From the NCBI GenBank assembly GCA_903772945.1, contig CAICTM010000074.1, positions 1 through 64,000 on the forward strand: a stretch of 64,000 bases of DNA, given 5' to 3'. Position 1 is the first letter of the stretch; each line of letters begins with the position of its first letter. A program made the position numbers and the translations under genes. This document shows positions 51,338 to 60,907 of this stretch, piece by piece. The notes under the pieces are model-generated. The model worked only from the letters and a program-made list of their open reading frames with translations. It ran no database searches and had not been told where the DNA came from. Source of the DNA: Seminavis robusta. Lineage: Eukaryota; Bacillariophyta; Bacillariophyceae; Naviculales; Naviculaceae.

Positions 51338-52805
51338 GGTGCCAACTGGGTGAAGAGCAGATCGTGAGTAGTCAAGCAAAATAGTCAAGGAAATCCTTGC
51401 CTACACTCTGGGATCTTGAATTGTGACCACGTCGGTTTACGCTCTCTCCCAGTCAGCTGCCGACACATCATTTTCTACTTCAGCACCCACCCACACAAAG
51501 CTGTGTCTCCCTCAGCCAGGGTGACTATCTCATTCAGCCTTGACCTGACCGCTGGCCACCCGCGAGGCTCACAGGACCAATGAAGTCTATAGCTATCCAG
51601 TCCACGAGAACACTTTGAATCATCCTTCATGTGCTACGAACTAGCTAGAATAGGAGGTAGTCGCTCAGAGATTCCTTCGCCTACCGTTGCTAGCTAGCGT
51701 ACTGCGTATGGTATCGGCGTTTCAAAAGGCTCCGTTCTTGGGCTTTGGTCAAGGAAAGATAGATGAAAAGATCCAAAGATTTCGAATCTTGGGACTATTT
51801 AATAGTCTAATTAGACTATTTCAGTATTTTCAATCTTGCGACGTTTGCTTTCCTTCCACGGTTAAAAGGATTTATGGACAACCATTCGAAGATATATGGC
51901 ATATACGGTAGAGTCATTGCATTCCTGTGGGATGTCGAAACCACATCAGGTTGCCTTTACGGCTCTGGTACGGACCAGTCTCCGCAACTGCAAGTATCGT
52001 CACAGGGATAAGTTCGAGAAGGATAGCAGTACCAACTGGTATCAGCCATCGAGGACCGAGGCAAGCAAGCAAATAGTTGCGAACACGATAAGTCAATCAA
52101 ACCTCTAGATTTTTTAGGTGATTCCTCACCCGAGATGAGAATCGAGAGCCTTACGTGTTGAACGAAAATGGGTCGGAACAAGATTTGCAAACAAGGAAGG
52201 TCCACCCTTTTGGATACTGGATAGTGATGTTGTTCTGCAATAGCAATGCCGATAATCGTGCTATAGTTCCTCTCGAAAGATCCGATACCGGGTCGGAGAA
52301 AAATGTTGGTTGCCGACCTTGGCTGAAGCCGCGGTCTCCAGTCGACCTATTCTGCCAGTCTCGTCCTGTCCACTGCTTCAGGTAGCTACGGTACAGTACT
52401 TGCTAACTTGAACTTGAAAGCACGATGGCCAATCTCTGGCTGGACAGCTTTTGTCTTCTCGTTTATGCTGCTCGATTGTATGTTACAGGTACGGTAGGGC
52501 TCCAATGCCAGGAAGGAGGGCAAATCGATGCAATCGAACAACCAGAGAGTAGTGTTGCCAATGGATGCAATCTGGTAAGATATTTGTATCGGTACGGTAA
52601 CGTCCACCCTCTTTCCATTTGTTTGAGCCCTGTGTGGCCCGCCAGAAAGCAAATCTTTTAAACAATCCCGTTCGCGACTGAATGCAAGTCGCAACGGCTG
52701 ACGCCATGGCGCTGCTGCCAGAACAACCGCATTCAAGAGCCTCCTCCCTCCTCATTTATTTCGGCACTGGGCACGAAAGCCGTCAAACCTCCTCAGCTAC
52801 AGAAG
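51338..52805. other. Intergenic stretch, no supported gene
   Basis: About 1.47 kb. It has CTAGCTAG palindromes near 51647-51697 and AT-rich sequence at 51770-51900. Open frames are short and have no family features. Confidence 0.55.
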
Positions 52806-53309
52806 ATGGCCGACAAGAACGCCAAAATCAACGCCAAAATGGCACGAGTGTGCCCCGAACTGGCTTCAGAGTATGCCAGATACCCGCTGCAAATGAAGTC
52901 TTGGGTGAGCCCGGATGCCATGGGTCCCAACAAAAATCCGTGTTGGATCTCGGCTCCTCGAGGCACCACAGAACGAAAGGACGACTATGCCTTTGGAGCG
53001 GGCAAGAAGGGTTGGGGCTATTACCACTTGCTGACACGAGATTCCTACACGATACTCTATGCTCGGTTGACCAATGAAATGCCGGGTTGTTGCTGTGCCT
53101 TCTCGGCGGAAGCAAGACGACAAATGTCAGATTGGGACGATGTCAAGACCATTGTGTACAACCGAAGTGTAGCCACTATCCCGGACGATGCACAAGCCAA
53201 GAAGGATGCCATTCGACTTGCTCAAGGTGTGGCACAGGCGCATTATCACGAAGGGCAAAACTTTCAGCTGGCCGTGGGAGTCGCTACTACTGCCGCCACT
53301 GGGTTTTGA
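52806..53309 (+). CDS. Small unknown protein
   Basis: A 167-residue protein from the ATG at 52806. The composition is that of an ordered cytosolic protein: several aromatic residues, Cys residues (NKNPCWISAPRG, GCCCAFSAEARRQM), and a helix-rich end (AQAKKDAIRLAQGVAQAHYH). A segment, WGYYHLLTRDSYTILYARL, looks like a beta hairpin. There is no signal peptide or membrane span. I do not recognise the family. Good codon use over the whole frame and the ATG context support a real gene. A short Lys/Asn-rich start (KNAKINAKMARVCP) precedes the ordered part. Confidence 0.65.
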   Translation: MADKNAKINAKMARVCPELASEYARYPLQMKSWVSPDAMGPNKNPCWISAPRGTTERKDDYAFGAGKKGWGYYHLLTRDSYTILYARLTNEMPGCCCAFSAEARRQMSDWDDVKTIVYNRSVATIPDDAQAKKDAIRLAQGVAQAHYHEGQNFQLAVGVATTAATGF

Positions 53310-53739
53310 ATTCTGAGACAGTTTTGGCAGTTTTGGCGTTTTTGTAAAAGCTGGGTTGGAAGTGGATGTAACAGTTTCTTGGCTAGTTGCAACAATCTAC
53401 ATTTTTATAGCCACTCTTCTTGTCATATCTCGCCAACAATCCACGGTATCATCCTGTTTGAAAACAAACTCACCGTCAGATTGGGTCTCCACGGATATGG
53501 TGGCACGGGAGAATCGAATCCACAATATTTTGCAAGTTATGTCAAGCTTTGATTTTTAATGAGTTTATGTAAATTTTTGTGTTTACCATGGTTGTGTGAG
53601 TCCAATTGCAAAACTTTTACCTTCATCCTTGTGCTGAGCATTCGGGCGACTTGCACTATGGTCAGTGCCGCAGCAATGTATTGGATATCACAAAGACACA
53701 TTCAATGAACTATATAGGGGCTTAATACTTCTGTGTCAC
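53310..53739. other. Intergenic region before retroelement debris
   Basis: About 430 bp, AT-rich, with no gene seen. Confidence 0.5.
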
Positions 53740-54042
53740 TCATGGAGTTGACTGTGACAAGGTTCCATCTGGGAGCATGACGGTTCCTTGGTCCTTGCTC
53801 CCAGCCAGGTATCTTACAATTCGCTTGACTGCTGTGGCGTGGCTTTGCCTGGGTTCATGGGTGAACCTGGCAACTTGACTGACTGTGAATGTGATGTCTG
53901 GTCTTGTGTTGGTACATGTAGACAAGTACATCAGTATGCCATCCTTGAGGCCAACCCAGAGTTGGTCGTTTGCGGTAGATGATTCACCAATGCTTGGTCT
54001 GGTGAAGGTATCCTTCACCAGCTGGGTTCGGGTCTGATCCAT
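53740..54042 (-). pseudogene. Ty1/copia reverse-transcriptase fragment
   Basis: About 100 codons match the end of the copia reverse transcriptase: MDQTRTQL, MYLSTCTNTRPDITFTVSQV, ARFTHEPRQSHATAVKRI and VRYLAGSKDQGT. The YLSTCTNTRPD region has extra residues compared with the usual YLSxNTRPDI. It is cut off at both ends, with no integrase and no RNase H following. This is a dead remnant. Confidence 0.85.
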
Positions 54043-54780
54043 ACTCGCATTGGTGATCCTTGGGCATGTTTTGATGGTACTGCTTTGCCATAATTTCCTG
54101 GGGTCCCTATTAGAATGTCCTTACCCGCCGGAATATCTTTGCTATCTTGTTTCTTTCTGGCTGGGCTTTGTGCTGCTTGCTCTGAGAGGGCTGCCACTGC
54201 TGCTGTGAGTTGGGCGATCTGATTCTGCATGGTTTCTAGAGTGCGGCTCAGAGCTTCTTTGTCATTTGTCAAGTTGTCAACTTTTGATTTTGAGTAGCTC
54301 ATTTTCCTCTTCTAGTTGCTCTTCTCGTTGCAACTTGACTGTGTTCCCAGGTGAACTGAGCTGGGGTGTAATAACACAAACAAGGTTTTCAATGAACACA
54401 TGCATCTTACCCTTGCTGCATCCTGGCACAATACCTCCATCTATTTCTGTCTTCAGAGGAAACATGCTCATAGTGCATACTGGTACTGGTTCTCCGAACC
54501 TTCCAGTGTCCCAGAACCGACTGATCTTGTCTGCCGAATGATTGCTATTGCCTTGCAAAGAGGAGGAGAGGTGTGGGTCCTGAGACATGCAGAGACGGAG
54601 AGCCAGTTGTGACTGCTGTCCTTTGCTGCTGCTAGTATATGTTATCCCAGAGAGAGCTGAGCCATTGTCGCAGCAGACTGCCATACTTGCACTCTGGAGA
54701 TTCACCAGCTGCTCCAAAAGCAGTGACTGCTGGAGGATTCCTGCCATTTCCAAGGCACACAGGTGTGCCATGGATGCCAT
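54043..54780 (-). pseudogene. Degenerate retroelement-like debris
   Basis: Two overlapping minus-strand frames cover this stretch. One (54302 down to 54015) has a heptad-like coiled coil (LSRTLETMQNQIAQLTAAVA) and Gag-like polar sequence and runs into the copia fragment. The other (54780 down to 54277) includes AVCCDNGSALSGI, faintly like an RNase-H motif. Order and frames are scrambled, so a rearranged or nested element is likely. Assignment is tentative. Confidence 0.4.
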
Positions 54781-54842
54781 CTATGTGGTCTACAGGTACA
54801 GGCCGGTGCCTTATTCTTCCTAGCTAGCTAGCAGACAAGCCA

Positions 54843-55158
54843 ACTAGCTAGCTAACTCCCAATTTTGCCATCCCAGGACACCACAGGGTGCATGCCAAGG
54901 GTGCCTGGAGACAGGAGCAATGAGGGCGAATAGGACCTGGCAGAAATTGGAAGGAGCGTAGCGTACCATACCGGTACCGGTACCGGTACCGGTCAGTGTG
55001 CGTCTAGATTAATGTACCGCGGAACCGAAGAGAACTGGCACCATTCAGCTTTCAGAACACCCGGCCACAATTTCCACACTTCATCCAAGATACACCAATT
55101 CGATTCAGATTCAGATCCATCACTTGTGTCGACAGCCTACCTTGATAGCAATAGAACA
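54843..55158. other. Intergenic region / RidA promoter
   Basis: About 315 bp with (ACCGGT)4 at 54970-54993. The CTAGCTAGC palindromes lie just to its left (54826-54856). Confidence 0.55.
54970..54993. repeat. (ACCGGT)4 palindromic microsatellite
   Basis: Four exact units; each unit is its own reverse complement, so the whole 24-bp block is palindromic. Confidence 0.95.
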
Positions 55159-55768
55159 ATGTGAGTTCCTCCTTTCGCTGCTGCCTGTCTCAATGGCAAT
55201 CCCAACGACGACGTCCTTCCTTCCATTCTCACTTGACTCTCTTCAACACATTTCAGGAGCAAGCTAATTCGACGCATTGGTGTGGACGACCCGCGTATGG
55301 CAAAGATTGTAATACATTCGGGCGTCGTTTACCTGAGCGGACTCACAGATACGACGGCAGAAGATGGTACGTGGGTTTTCAGGCATCTGTTCGAGCAATA
55401 ATGGTACCGTTCGAGCGAAGCAACAGGTGATTTCGAGGAAACCGAAGGATACCAAAAACACACACTCACTTGACCAACCATCTGTTCTTCTCATTCGTGA
55501 ATCGAATCATACAGCCGCTGGACAAACCCAGAACATCTTGAAGAAGACGGACGACCTACTAGCTCAAGCGGGTACATCCAAGTCCAACTTGTTGACGGCG
55601 AATATTTGGGTCAAGGACATTGGCCGCGACTTTCAAGACATGAACAAGGTATGGAATGAATGGTTGGACCCCGAGAACAAACCGGTCCGTGCCACGGTCG
55701 AAGCCAACATGGCTCGACCAGCAATCTTGGTAGAGATTCAGGTGACGGCCGCACTGCCTGAGGAATGA
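55159..55768 (+). CDS. RidA/YjgF-family protein, start codon split by an intron
   Basis: Three exons, 55159-55160, 55257-55366 and 55515-55768, give 121 residues, a normal RidA length. The first exon supplies only AT of the start codon; the intron (GTGAGT...TCAG, 96 bp) ends just before G, so the ATG forms on splicing and the protein starts MSKLIRRIGVDDPRMAK. The second intron (148 bp, GTACGT...ACAG) joins TTAED to AAGQTQNILKK. Family marks are VIHSGVVYLSGL, ANIWVKDIGRDFQDMNKVW and PVRATVEANM with the catalytic-type Arg, followed by ILVEIQVTAAL with the Glu. RidA proteins hydrolyse reactive enamine/imine intermediates. No targeting peptide is visible. Confidence 0.87.
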
Positions 55769-55907
55769 AAGCTGCCAAGACACACTGGAAAGATACGACT
55801 ACATGACTATCCGAGGGATGCAACGCTAATAAGAGTCTAGTTTCGCGTCTTATAATTTTATCAAGTGCCACTGCATGTATCTATACCGGTATCTGTCTTT
55901 GTAGTAC

Positions 55908-56693
55908 TCATGGTTTCAAATGTTCCTTGAGGAACTCCAACGATAAGGAGAGCGCCTTTTCCACCTGTTCTTTTATCTTTGGATCCGAAAGATCACTTCG
56001 CGTGGTCCATCCATGTACCATGTCTTCAAACGGGATGGATTTGCCTCCTTTAGCCTCGATCGTCTTCACATGTTCACCACCTGGCTTGACACTATCGGGA
56101 TCATTCCCTGCCGGAAGAAGTAAAAACGGCATTTGAATCTTGTCCACCATTTCGGTTTCGGATCCTCCAAACACTTTGGATTCAACCACGAGACTCGGAT
56201 GAGGGGACACTGCGACTTTCCATGGGAATCCGGCTGCGGCGGACTTGGCAATGGCCCAACCACCCCAACAAAAACCTAGCGCTCCCCACTGGGTAATGCC
56301 ATGTTTGATTTGCAAATAGTCGTGACAGAGCTTAATGTCGCCGGCAATTTCGGGTTCGTAGGGATGCGATTTCATCCATGCGACCATGTCCGTCACGTCG
56401 TCTTTGGTTTTGCCTCGGAATGAGTCGGGAGCTATCACGTGACAATGCAGCTCTTCCGCCAGGACATCGCAAATACTCAACAGCCGCGGAAGAAGACCCC
56501 AGACATCGTGGAAGACGATAATGCCAATAGTCGTTTCCTTCCCATCGGAAGGACCAATGTGATACGCCTTCAAGTCCGAATTGGGAAATGTAAAGGTCAC
56601 GCCTTTGGGATTAGATGGACCGTGAGTGTTCAGGGGTCCTTCCCAGGAACCAGGAGGACAGCAAGGAGAAGAAGAAGAGCTCATGGTTGTCAT
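55908..56693 (-). CDS. Dienelactone hydrolase family protein
   Basis: A 261-residue alpha/beta hydrolase from the ATG at 56693 (a second ATG lies three codons later). The nucleophile elbow is GFCWGGW with Cys, the usual DLH nucleophile; the acid is Asp in PAGNDPDSVKPGG and the base is His in MVHGWTTR. VFHDVWGLLP and the strand before HVIAPDSFRG also fit. These enzymes hydrolyse dienelactones or similar cyclic esters. The length is typical and no signal is visible. Its 5' end faces the ankyrin-type gene, with about 260 bp between the two starts. Confidence 0.9.
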   Translation of the reverse strand: MTTMSSSSSPCCPPGSWEGPLNTHGPSNPKGVTFTFPNSDLKAYHIGPSDGKETTIGIIVFHDVWGLLPRLLSICDVLAEELHCHVIAPDSFRGKTKDDVTDMVAWMKSHPYEPEIAGDIKLCHDYLQIKHGITQWGALGFCWGGWAIAKSAAAGFPWKVAVSPHPSLVVESKVFGGSETEMVDKIQMPFLLLPAGNDPDSVKPGGEHVKTIEAKGGKSIPFEDMVHGWTTRSDLSDPKIKEQVEKALSLSLEFLKEHLKP

Positions 56694-56953
56694 CAGTTTG
56701 TTTTATTCAGGTTTCGGATGTTGCGGCTGTAGCGAGGGCAAAAAGATCCAAAGATACGCTGACGTCAGCAACAAAACCAGAACCCCGCCCAAAACGACCA
56801 AGGACGAGCCGACACCACAGCCAAACATAGCCCACCCCTCGAAACAAGACAAGGAGCTTCTTGTCTCACGGCTCTCCAGAGCTCTCATGTCTACCATCCC
56901 TACTAGTGCCAGTGCGGCCAAGAGTTCCAAAAGGCAGAAGCTGGCGCCTTCGG

Positions 56954-57724
56954 ATGACGCATTGTTATTTGATCGAAAGGACGTGGACAAGCTATTATGC
57001 TGCTGAGGGCGGGCAATTGGAAGTTCTAAAATGGTTGCATGAGAATGGCTGCCCATTGAGTTCCAGGACATGTTATGCTGCTGCTAGGAATGGTCATCTG
57101 GGATGTCTCAAGTGGGCACACCAGGTTGGATGCCCATTGGATGAAGCAACTTCTAAGTTTTCTGCCAGGAATGGACATCTAGAATGTCTCAAGTGGGCTC
57201 TCCAGAATGAGTGCCCATGGGATCCACTGGGAAGCGCCTTTGCTGCTGAAATGGGTCGCTTTGAAATCCTAAAATGGATTCATGAAAATGGGCTCTCGTG
57301 GAATGAGGGGACATGTGCTTCTGCTGCTGAAGGTGGCCATTTTGAAATTCTGAAATGGGCCCGTGAGCATGGATGTCCATGGTCTAGTTCTACCTGCTCC
57401 GGGGCTGCTGAAGGGGGCAATTTTGAAATTCTGCAATGGGCCAGAGAGAATGGTTGCCCGTGGGATGAAGCAACTTGTGCCCGTGCTGCCTGTCATGGGC
57501 ATATTGAGATTTTGAGGTGGGCTCTTGAGAATGGATGCCCATGGGATTGCAGAACATGCAGCAGTGCTGCTGAAAACGGACGATTGGAAATCCTGAAATG
57601 GGCTCGAGAGAATGGGTGCCCGTGGGACAAAGGCACTTGCATCCTTGCCGCTCGGGGTGGAAATTTTGACATTTTAAAATGGGCATGTGAGAATGGATGC
57701 CCTGATTCGGATTTAGAAGATTAA
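56954..57724 (+). CDS. Protein of nine 27-residue ankyrin-like repeats
   Basis: A 256-residue protein from an ATG at 56954. Nine tandem units of 27 residues follow the pattern CA.AAEGGH.EILKWA.E.GCPW...T, as in CASAAEGGHFEILKWAREHG. Each unit is 81 bp. Canonical ankyrin repeats have 33 residues; this shorter Trp/Cys-rich form is known from algae and giant viruses. A different frame just upstream (ATG at 56887) reads like a natural N-terminus (KSSKRQKLAPSDDALLFDRK) and stops at about 57006, exactly where the repeat frame becomes convincing. So either the start is 56954 or the gene has a one-base frameshift near 56990. A protein-binding role is inferred. Confidence 0.75.
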   Translation: MTHCYLIERTWTSYYAAEGGQLEVLKWLHENGCPLSSRTCYAAARNGHLGCLKWAHQVGCPLDEATSKFSARNGHLECLKWALQNECPWDPLGSAFAAEMGRFEILKWIHENGLSWNEGTCASAAEGGHFEILKWAREHGCPWSSSTCSGAAEGGNFEILQWARENGCPWDEATCARAACHGHIEILRWALENGCPWDCRTCSSAAENGRLEILKWARENGCPWDKGTCILAARGGNFDILKWACENGCPDSDLED

Positions 57725-58109
57725 GACACGGATGATGACTAGCTTATACGTGTAGTAGAATCTGCATTGAGATGACGTTCATTCTAGCTAGGTGTGTATA
57801 CTAGTTAGGCGTGTACAGGTCTACCGGCTGTTCTCAGCCTGCCCCAATAATTTCAACATAATGTGCCAACCAGTGAGATCAAGTTGTCTTTTGAAAGAAG
57901 AGAACACCCCAGCATTGTCCAGGTATTTGGGGGCTGTGGATTCCATCAGCTGAAACTTTGCGTTCCACTTTGACACCATGCTTGGTACAGCCGTACACAA
58001 GAACACTGCCGACAGAGTTTGCAGGACTGCCGACAGAGTTTGGAGCACTGCCACCAAAGAGCAAAGCAAAAAGACCAAGCTGACAATTTTGGCAGTATCA
58101 GGCAACGTC
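57725..58109. other. Convergent intergenic region with an open frame
   Basis: About 385 bp. A minus-strand frame (58201 down to 57821) overlaps the end of the sulfotransferase in another phase and is partly hydrophobic (KIVSLVFLLCSLVAVLQTL). Within it a 21-bp unit, ACTGCCGACAGAGTTT plus five bases, is repeated at 58005 and 58026. It could be an alternative 3' exon but is not supported as a gene. Confidence 0.4.
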
Positions 58110-59717
58110 TCAATTTGCACCTGAGTGTTTTTTGTTGACGTTGGCATGGCCCCAGCAATTTGATGGGAAGCCAAAAGTATCATACAGGACTGTCTTGGCA
58201 TTTCCCAAAGGTATATCCAAGTAGGTCAATGTAGGATGCTGCAATGCAAATGCCTCGACAAGATCGTTGTGGTGATTGTAGAAATTCTCCCAATCTGACT
58301 TACTGGAACCTGGCAGGGGAAAGACACCTTGGCACAAGGACGTGCTTCCAGCAGACCAGCGATCCAGAAGACGATTCCATCGATTTGAGCTGTCATACCA
58401 GCTATTGAAGTTTCGACGGATGTGCAGGATGGTGCCATAGGGATATGCCTTTGCAAAGTCTTCCAATCCACCATGAAGAGTCGGGTAGTAGCAGGCTTTC
58501 TCTTTTCTTTTATAGACCCCAATGTCAGAATACATTCTGGAATTCCCACACTTGTGCAAAAATGGCCACCCGTTGCCAATATTTGTCATCATGCACTGTC
58601 CAATGGTGGTGAAATTGAAGGTTGTGAGGTTGAGTGCCCCTTGGTGAGCTGCTGTCCACTTCCCAAGGCCACATCGAAAGTACTCATAGATGGTAGTGGT
58701 TCCACTCTTTGGCAGCGCAGTCACCAGTATTGGGAATCTCAACTCATTAAACAGCGAACCAGTTGTCGTCTTTACCCTGTAAAAGCCACCATTCGATTCC
58801 TCCTCACCGTCAAAGGCATCGTCATCGCCCTCATCTGGAATCTCTGGAACCTTGGCACTAAACGAATCTGCCCAACAGTGTCCGGGAATTCCCAGCTCCT
58901 TGTGCAGTCGAGTCGCAATGGATTCTTGATTTTCTCTCAAATCCAGTTCAATGTATGTCCACGAGGGATGCCGTTGGACAAAGGATCGCAGCTTGTTTTG
59001 ATAATTGTTGTAGAATTGTACATAATTTGCTTCCGTGTCCATTGTCGGAAACGAATTGTTGTGAGTTGGGTTGCACCACTCGACCCAGTGCCAATGGAAA
59101 TCCCTCGAAAGTGTTGTATACCATTCTTGGGGGTCTTGTACAATATTGAGAATGGTAGCTTTGGGATGCGCTTGGTAGAGCTGGTCCAATGAATCAGGGT
59201 ACAAGACGGGATCAAAACAATTCCCACGAGGTCTCGTTCGGTGCACAGGATCGTAAGGACCGGACAAATGATGCAGGTCCATCCACACATCAAAATCCCC
59301 ACAGCCATCCGTGATATTCTTCTTTCCTTTCAGCCCTAAATTCGATCTGAAGCATGCGCCGATGGGTTGTTGGCCTTGTCCATTGCTCCCAGCTGGACGT
59401 TTCCAATATCGACCGATTTTCTCGGTTGGGATTCCAGAACATCGAAAATATCGTGGCAGCACCAGCTCGGCATGGTTGGGGAGACTCAGTACAAAAAGAG
59501 GTTCTCTAGTAGGAGAAGCGATGCTAGTTTTCTCGGTCGCAGTTACTGGCGGATGATATTTTCTACGTTCGATGGACTTTATTGATTGCTTGTGTTCTTG
59601 GCCGACCAACGCCACATCATGCTCAATCCCATTGTGAACGTAACCTGCCAGTAGCAACACAGATACAACGACAGTAGCGGCGACTGTGAATTTCGCAGCA
59701 CTAACGGGGTTCTTCAT
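58110..59717 (-). CDS. Tandem sulfotransferase, type II membrane protein
   Basis: A 535-residue protein from the ATG at 59717, with a membrane anchor at about residues 10-28 (FTVAATVVVSVLLLAGYV), as in Golgi sulfotransferases. The lumenal part holds two related domains. The C-terminal one begins FPILVTALPKSGTTTIYEYF, with an intact 5'-phosphosulphate loop (PKSGTTT), and keeps the 3'-phosphate region (HIRRNFNSWYDSSNRW). The N-terminal one begins PLFVLSLPNHAELVLPRYF and has lost the Lys-Ser-Gly-Thr loop but keeps the same layout (TILNIVQDPQEWYTTLSRD). Domain 1 is thus probably non-catalytic. The active domain would transfer sulphate from PAPS, perhaps to wall polysaccharide. No introns are needed. 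Confidence 0.87.
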   Translation of the reverse strand: MKNPVSAAKFTVAATVVVSVLLLAGYVHNGIEHDVALVGQEHKQSIKSIERRKYHPPVTATEKTSIASPTREPLFVLSLPNHAELVLPRYFRCSGIPTEKIGRYWKRPAGSNGQGQQPIGACFRSNLGLKGKKNITDGCGDFDVWMDLHHLSGPYDPVHRTRPRGNCFDPVLYPDSLDQLYQAHPKATILNIVQDPQEWYTTLSRDFHWHWVEWCNPTHNNSFPTMDTEANYVQFYNNYQNKLRSFVQRHPSWTYIELDLRENQESIATRLHKELGIPGHCWADSFSAKVPEIPDEGDDDAFDGEEESNGGFYRVKTTTGSLFNELRFPILVTALPKSGTTTIYEYFRCGLGKWTAAHQGALNLTTFNFTTIGQCMMTNIGNGWPFLHKCGNSRMYSDIGVYKRKEKACYYPTLHGGLEDFAKAYPYGTILHIRRNFNSWYDSSNRWNRLLDRWSAGSTSLCQGVFPLPGSSKSDWENFYNHHNDLVEAFALQHPTLTYLDIPLGNAKTVLYDTFGFPSNCWGHANVNKKHSGAN

Positions 59718-60160
59718 GTTCTGCGTAGACTAACAGCACTGACAATTCCATTTGGTAGATGATTATCAATTTGATGCAGGCACCGTGCTGTAGCCGCCTT
59801 TTATGCATGTTGCCTTGCATCTTGGCGATAAGTGTGGATGGAGGTCGGCGGTTGGCGGCCGTGGAAGTTGAAGGTTGTGGAAGAAAAGATCTGTTCGAAG
59901 CGTTACTTCTTTGACACCTCCACGCCCACGTTATGGGGCACGCAACCGAGGGGCTCCACGAGCTTCAGAGGCTAACCGTACCTAGTGGAACGGCTACATG
60001 CAGTTAGCAAGCAACTGAGCTCTGAGGATACATGGCAAGGAGCTGAGCTTTTAGGATGATTATTCGTTTGGTTTTGTACAATTGGGGAACTTGCAACTTT
60101 TGCGTGACATTACGCCTGTCTTTGGTCCATCCAGTTTAGCTAGCCATCAGCTACCTACAT
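59718..60160. other. Intergenic region
   Basis: About 440 bp between two same-strand genes, with no gene seen. The sulfotransferase promoter lies at its left side. Confidence 0.5.
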
Positions 60161-60907
60161 CTACTTGCCAATCATTGAAAGAACTGCTTCCTCCTTGAGG
60201 ATTTCCACGCCATTGGCCTTTGCCTTTTTTGCCTTGGCTGTATCATCTCTGGCGGAAATCAAGTGAGTTACGTCTTTGGTGACACTCCCCTTCAATACAC
60301 CACCATGCTCCTTGAGGAGGGTCTCAAATTCCGCTCGTTTCATCGACAAAGTTCCAGTAATGGCAAAGACCATGCCCTCTAATTTTGCCCCACCGCCTTC
60401 ACTTGCATCCTCTTCGTTGTCTGTCGCATCCTCCTGGGTTTCTTCCTTCTCACCTTCTTCATCATCTTTGGCAGCAGGTTTTCGATCTAGGCCACCCTTT
60501 TTCTCTGCTTCCAACAAGGGTTTGAGAGTAGCAATCCCCCCGGCACAGAGGATGCCACCATTAAAGCCAAGTTTCGTCAATACTTGCTTTGCCTTTGCCG
60601 ATCTCCTTCCCCACTTGGTACATATGATAATGGGGGCTGGTTCAAATCAGACAAATAGTTAGATAGGCGCAGAGCACTGAAAGAGCAACAAGGTGAAGGT
60701 TGACTCACTTTTCCTGTCCTCTTCTCCAATCGAGCCATGAAACTCGGTTTCATCCCACCCCGAAATATGATTGCAATCGTGACTACACTTGGGAAACCAA
60801 TCGTCGTCAGCCTCGGGTTCATCGGATGTGGAAATATCCAAGACCATGGCCTTTGGCTTGTCCTTCAAGAATTCAATCACAGCCGATTCACTTTCGTTCA
60901 AAGCCAT
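60161..60907 (-). CDS. Rhodanese-like plus BRCT protein, two exons
   Basis: Exons 60907-60709 and 60636-60161 join across a 72-bp intron (GTGAGT...CCAG) to give 224 residues; the joint reads GEEDRKTPIIICTKWGRRSA. Residues 1-115 resemble a rhodanese fold (AMVLDISTSDE, then IIICTKWGRRSAKAKQVL with one Cys in the active-loop position). After an acidic linker, residues about 147-224 form a BRCT domain: KLEGMVFAITGTLSMKRAEF, LLKEHGGVLKGSVTKDVTHL and VEILKEEAVLSMI. This BRCT type is that of DNA ligases and replication factors and binds phosphopeptides or DNA ends. Its start codon overlaps the end of the next gene upstream by 20 bp in another frame. They may be one gene. Confidence 0.82.
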
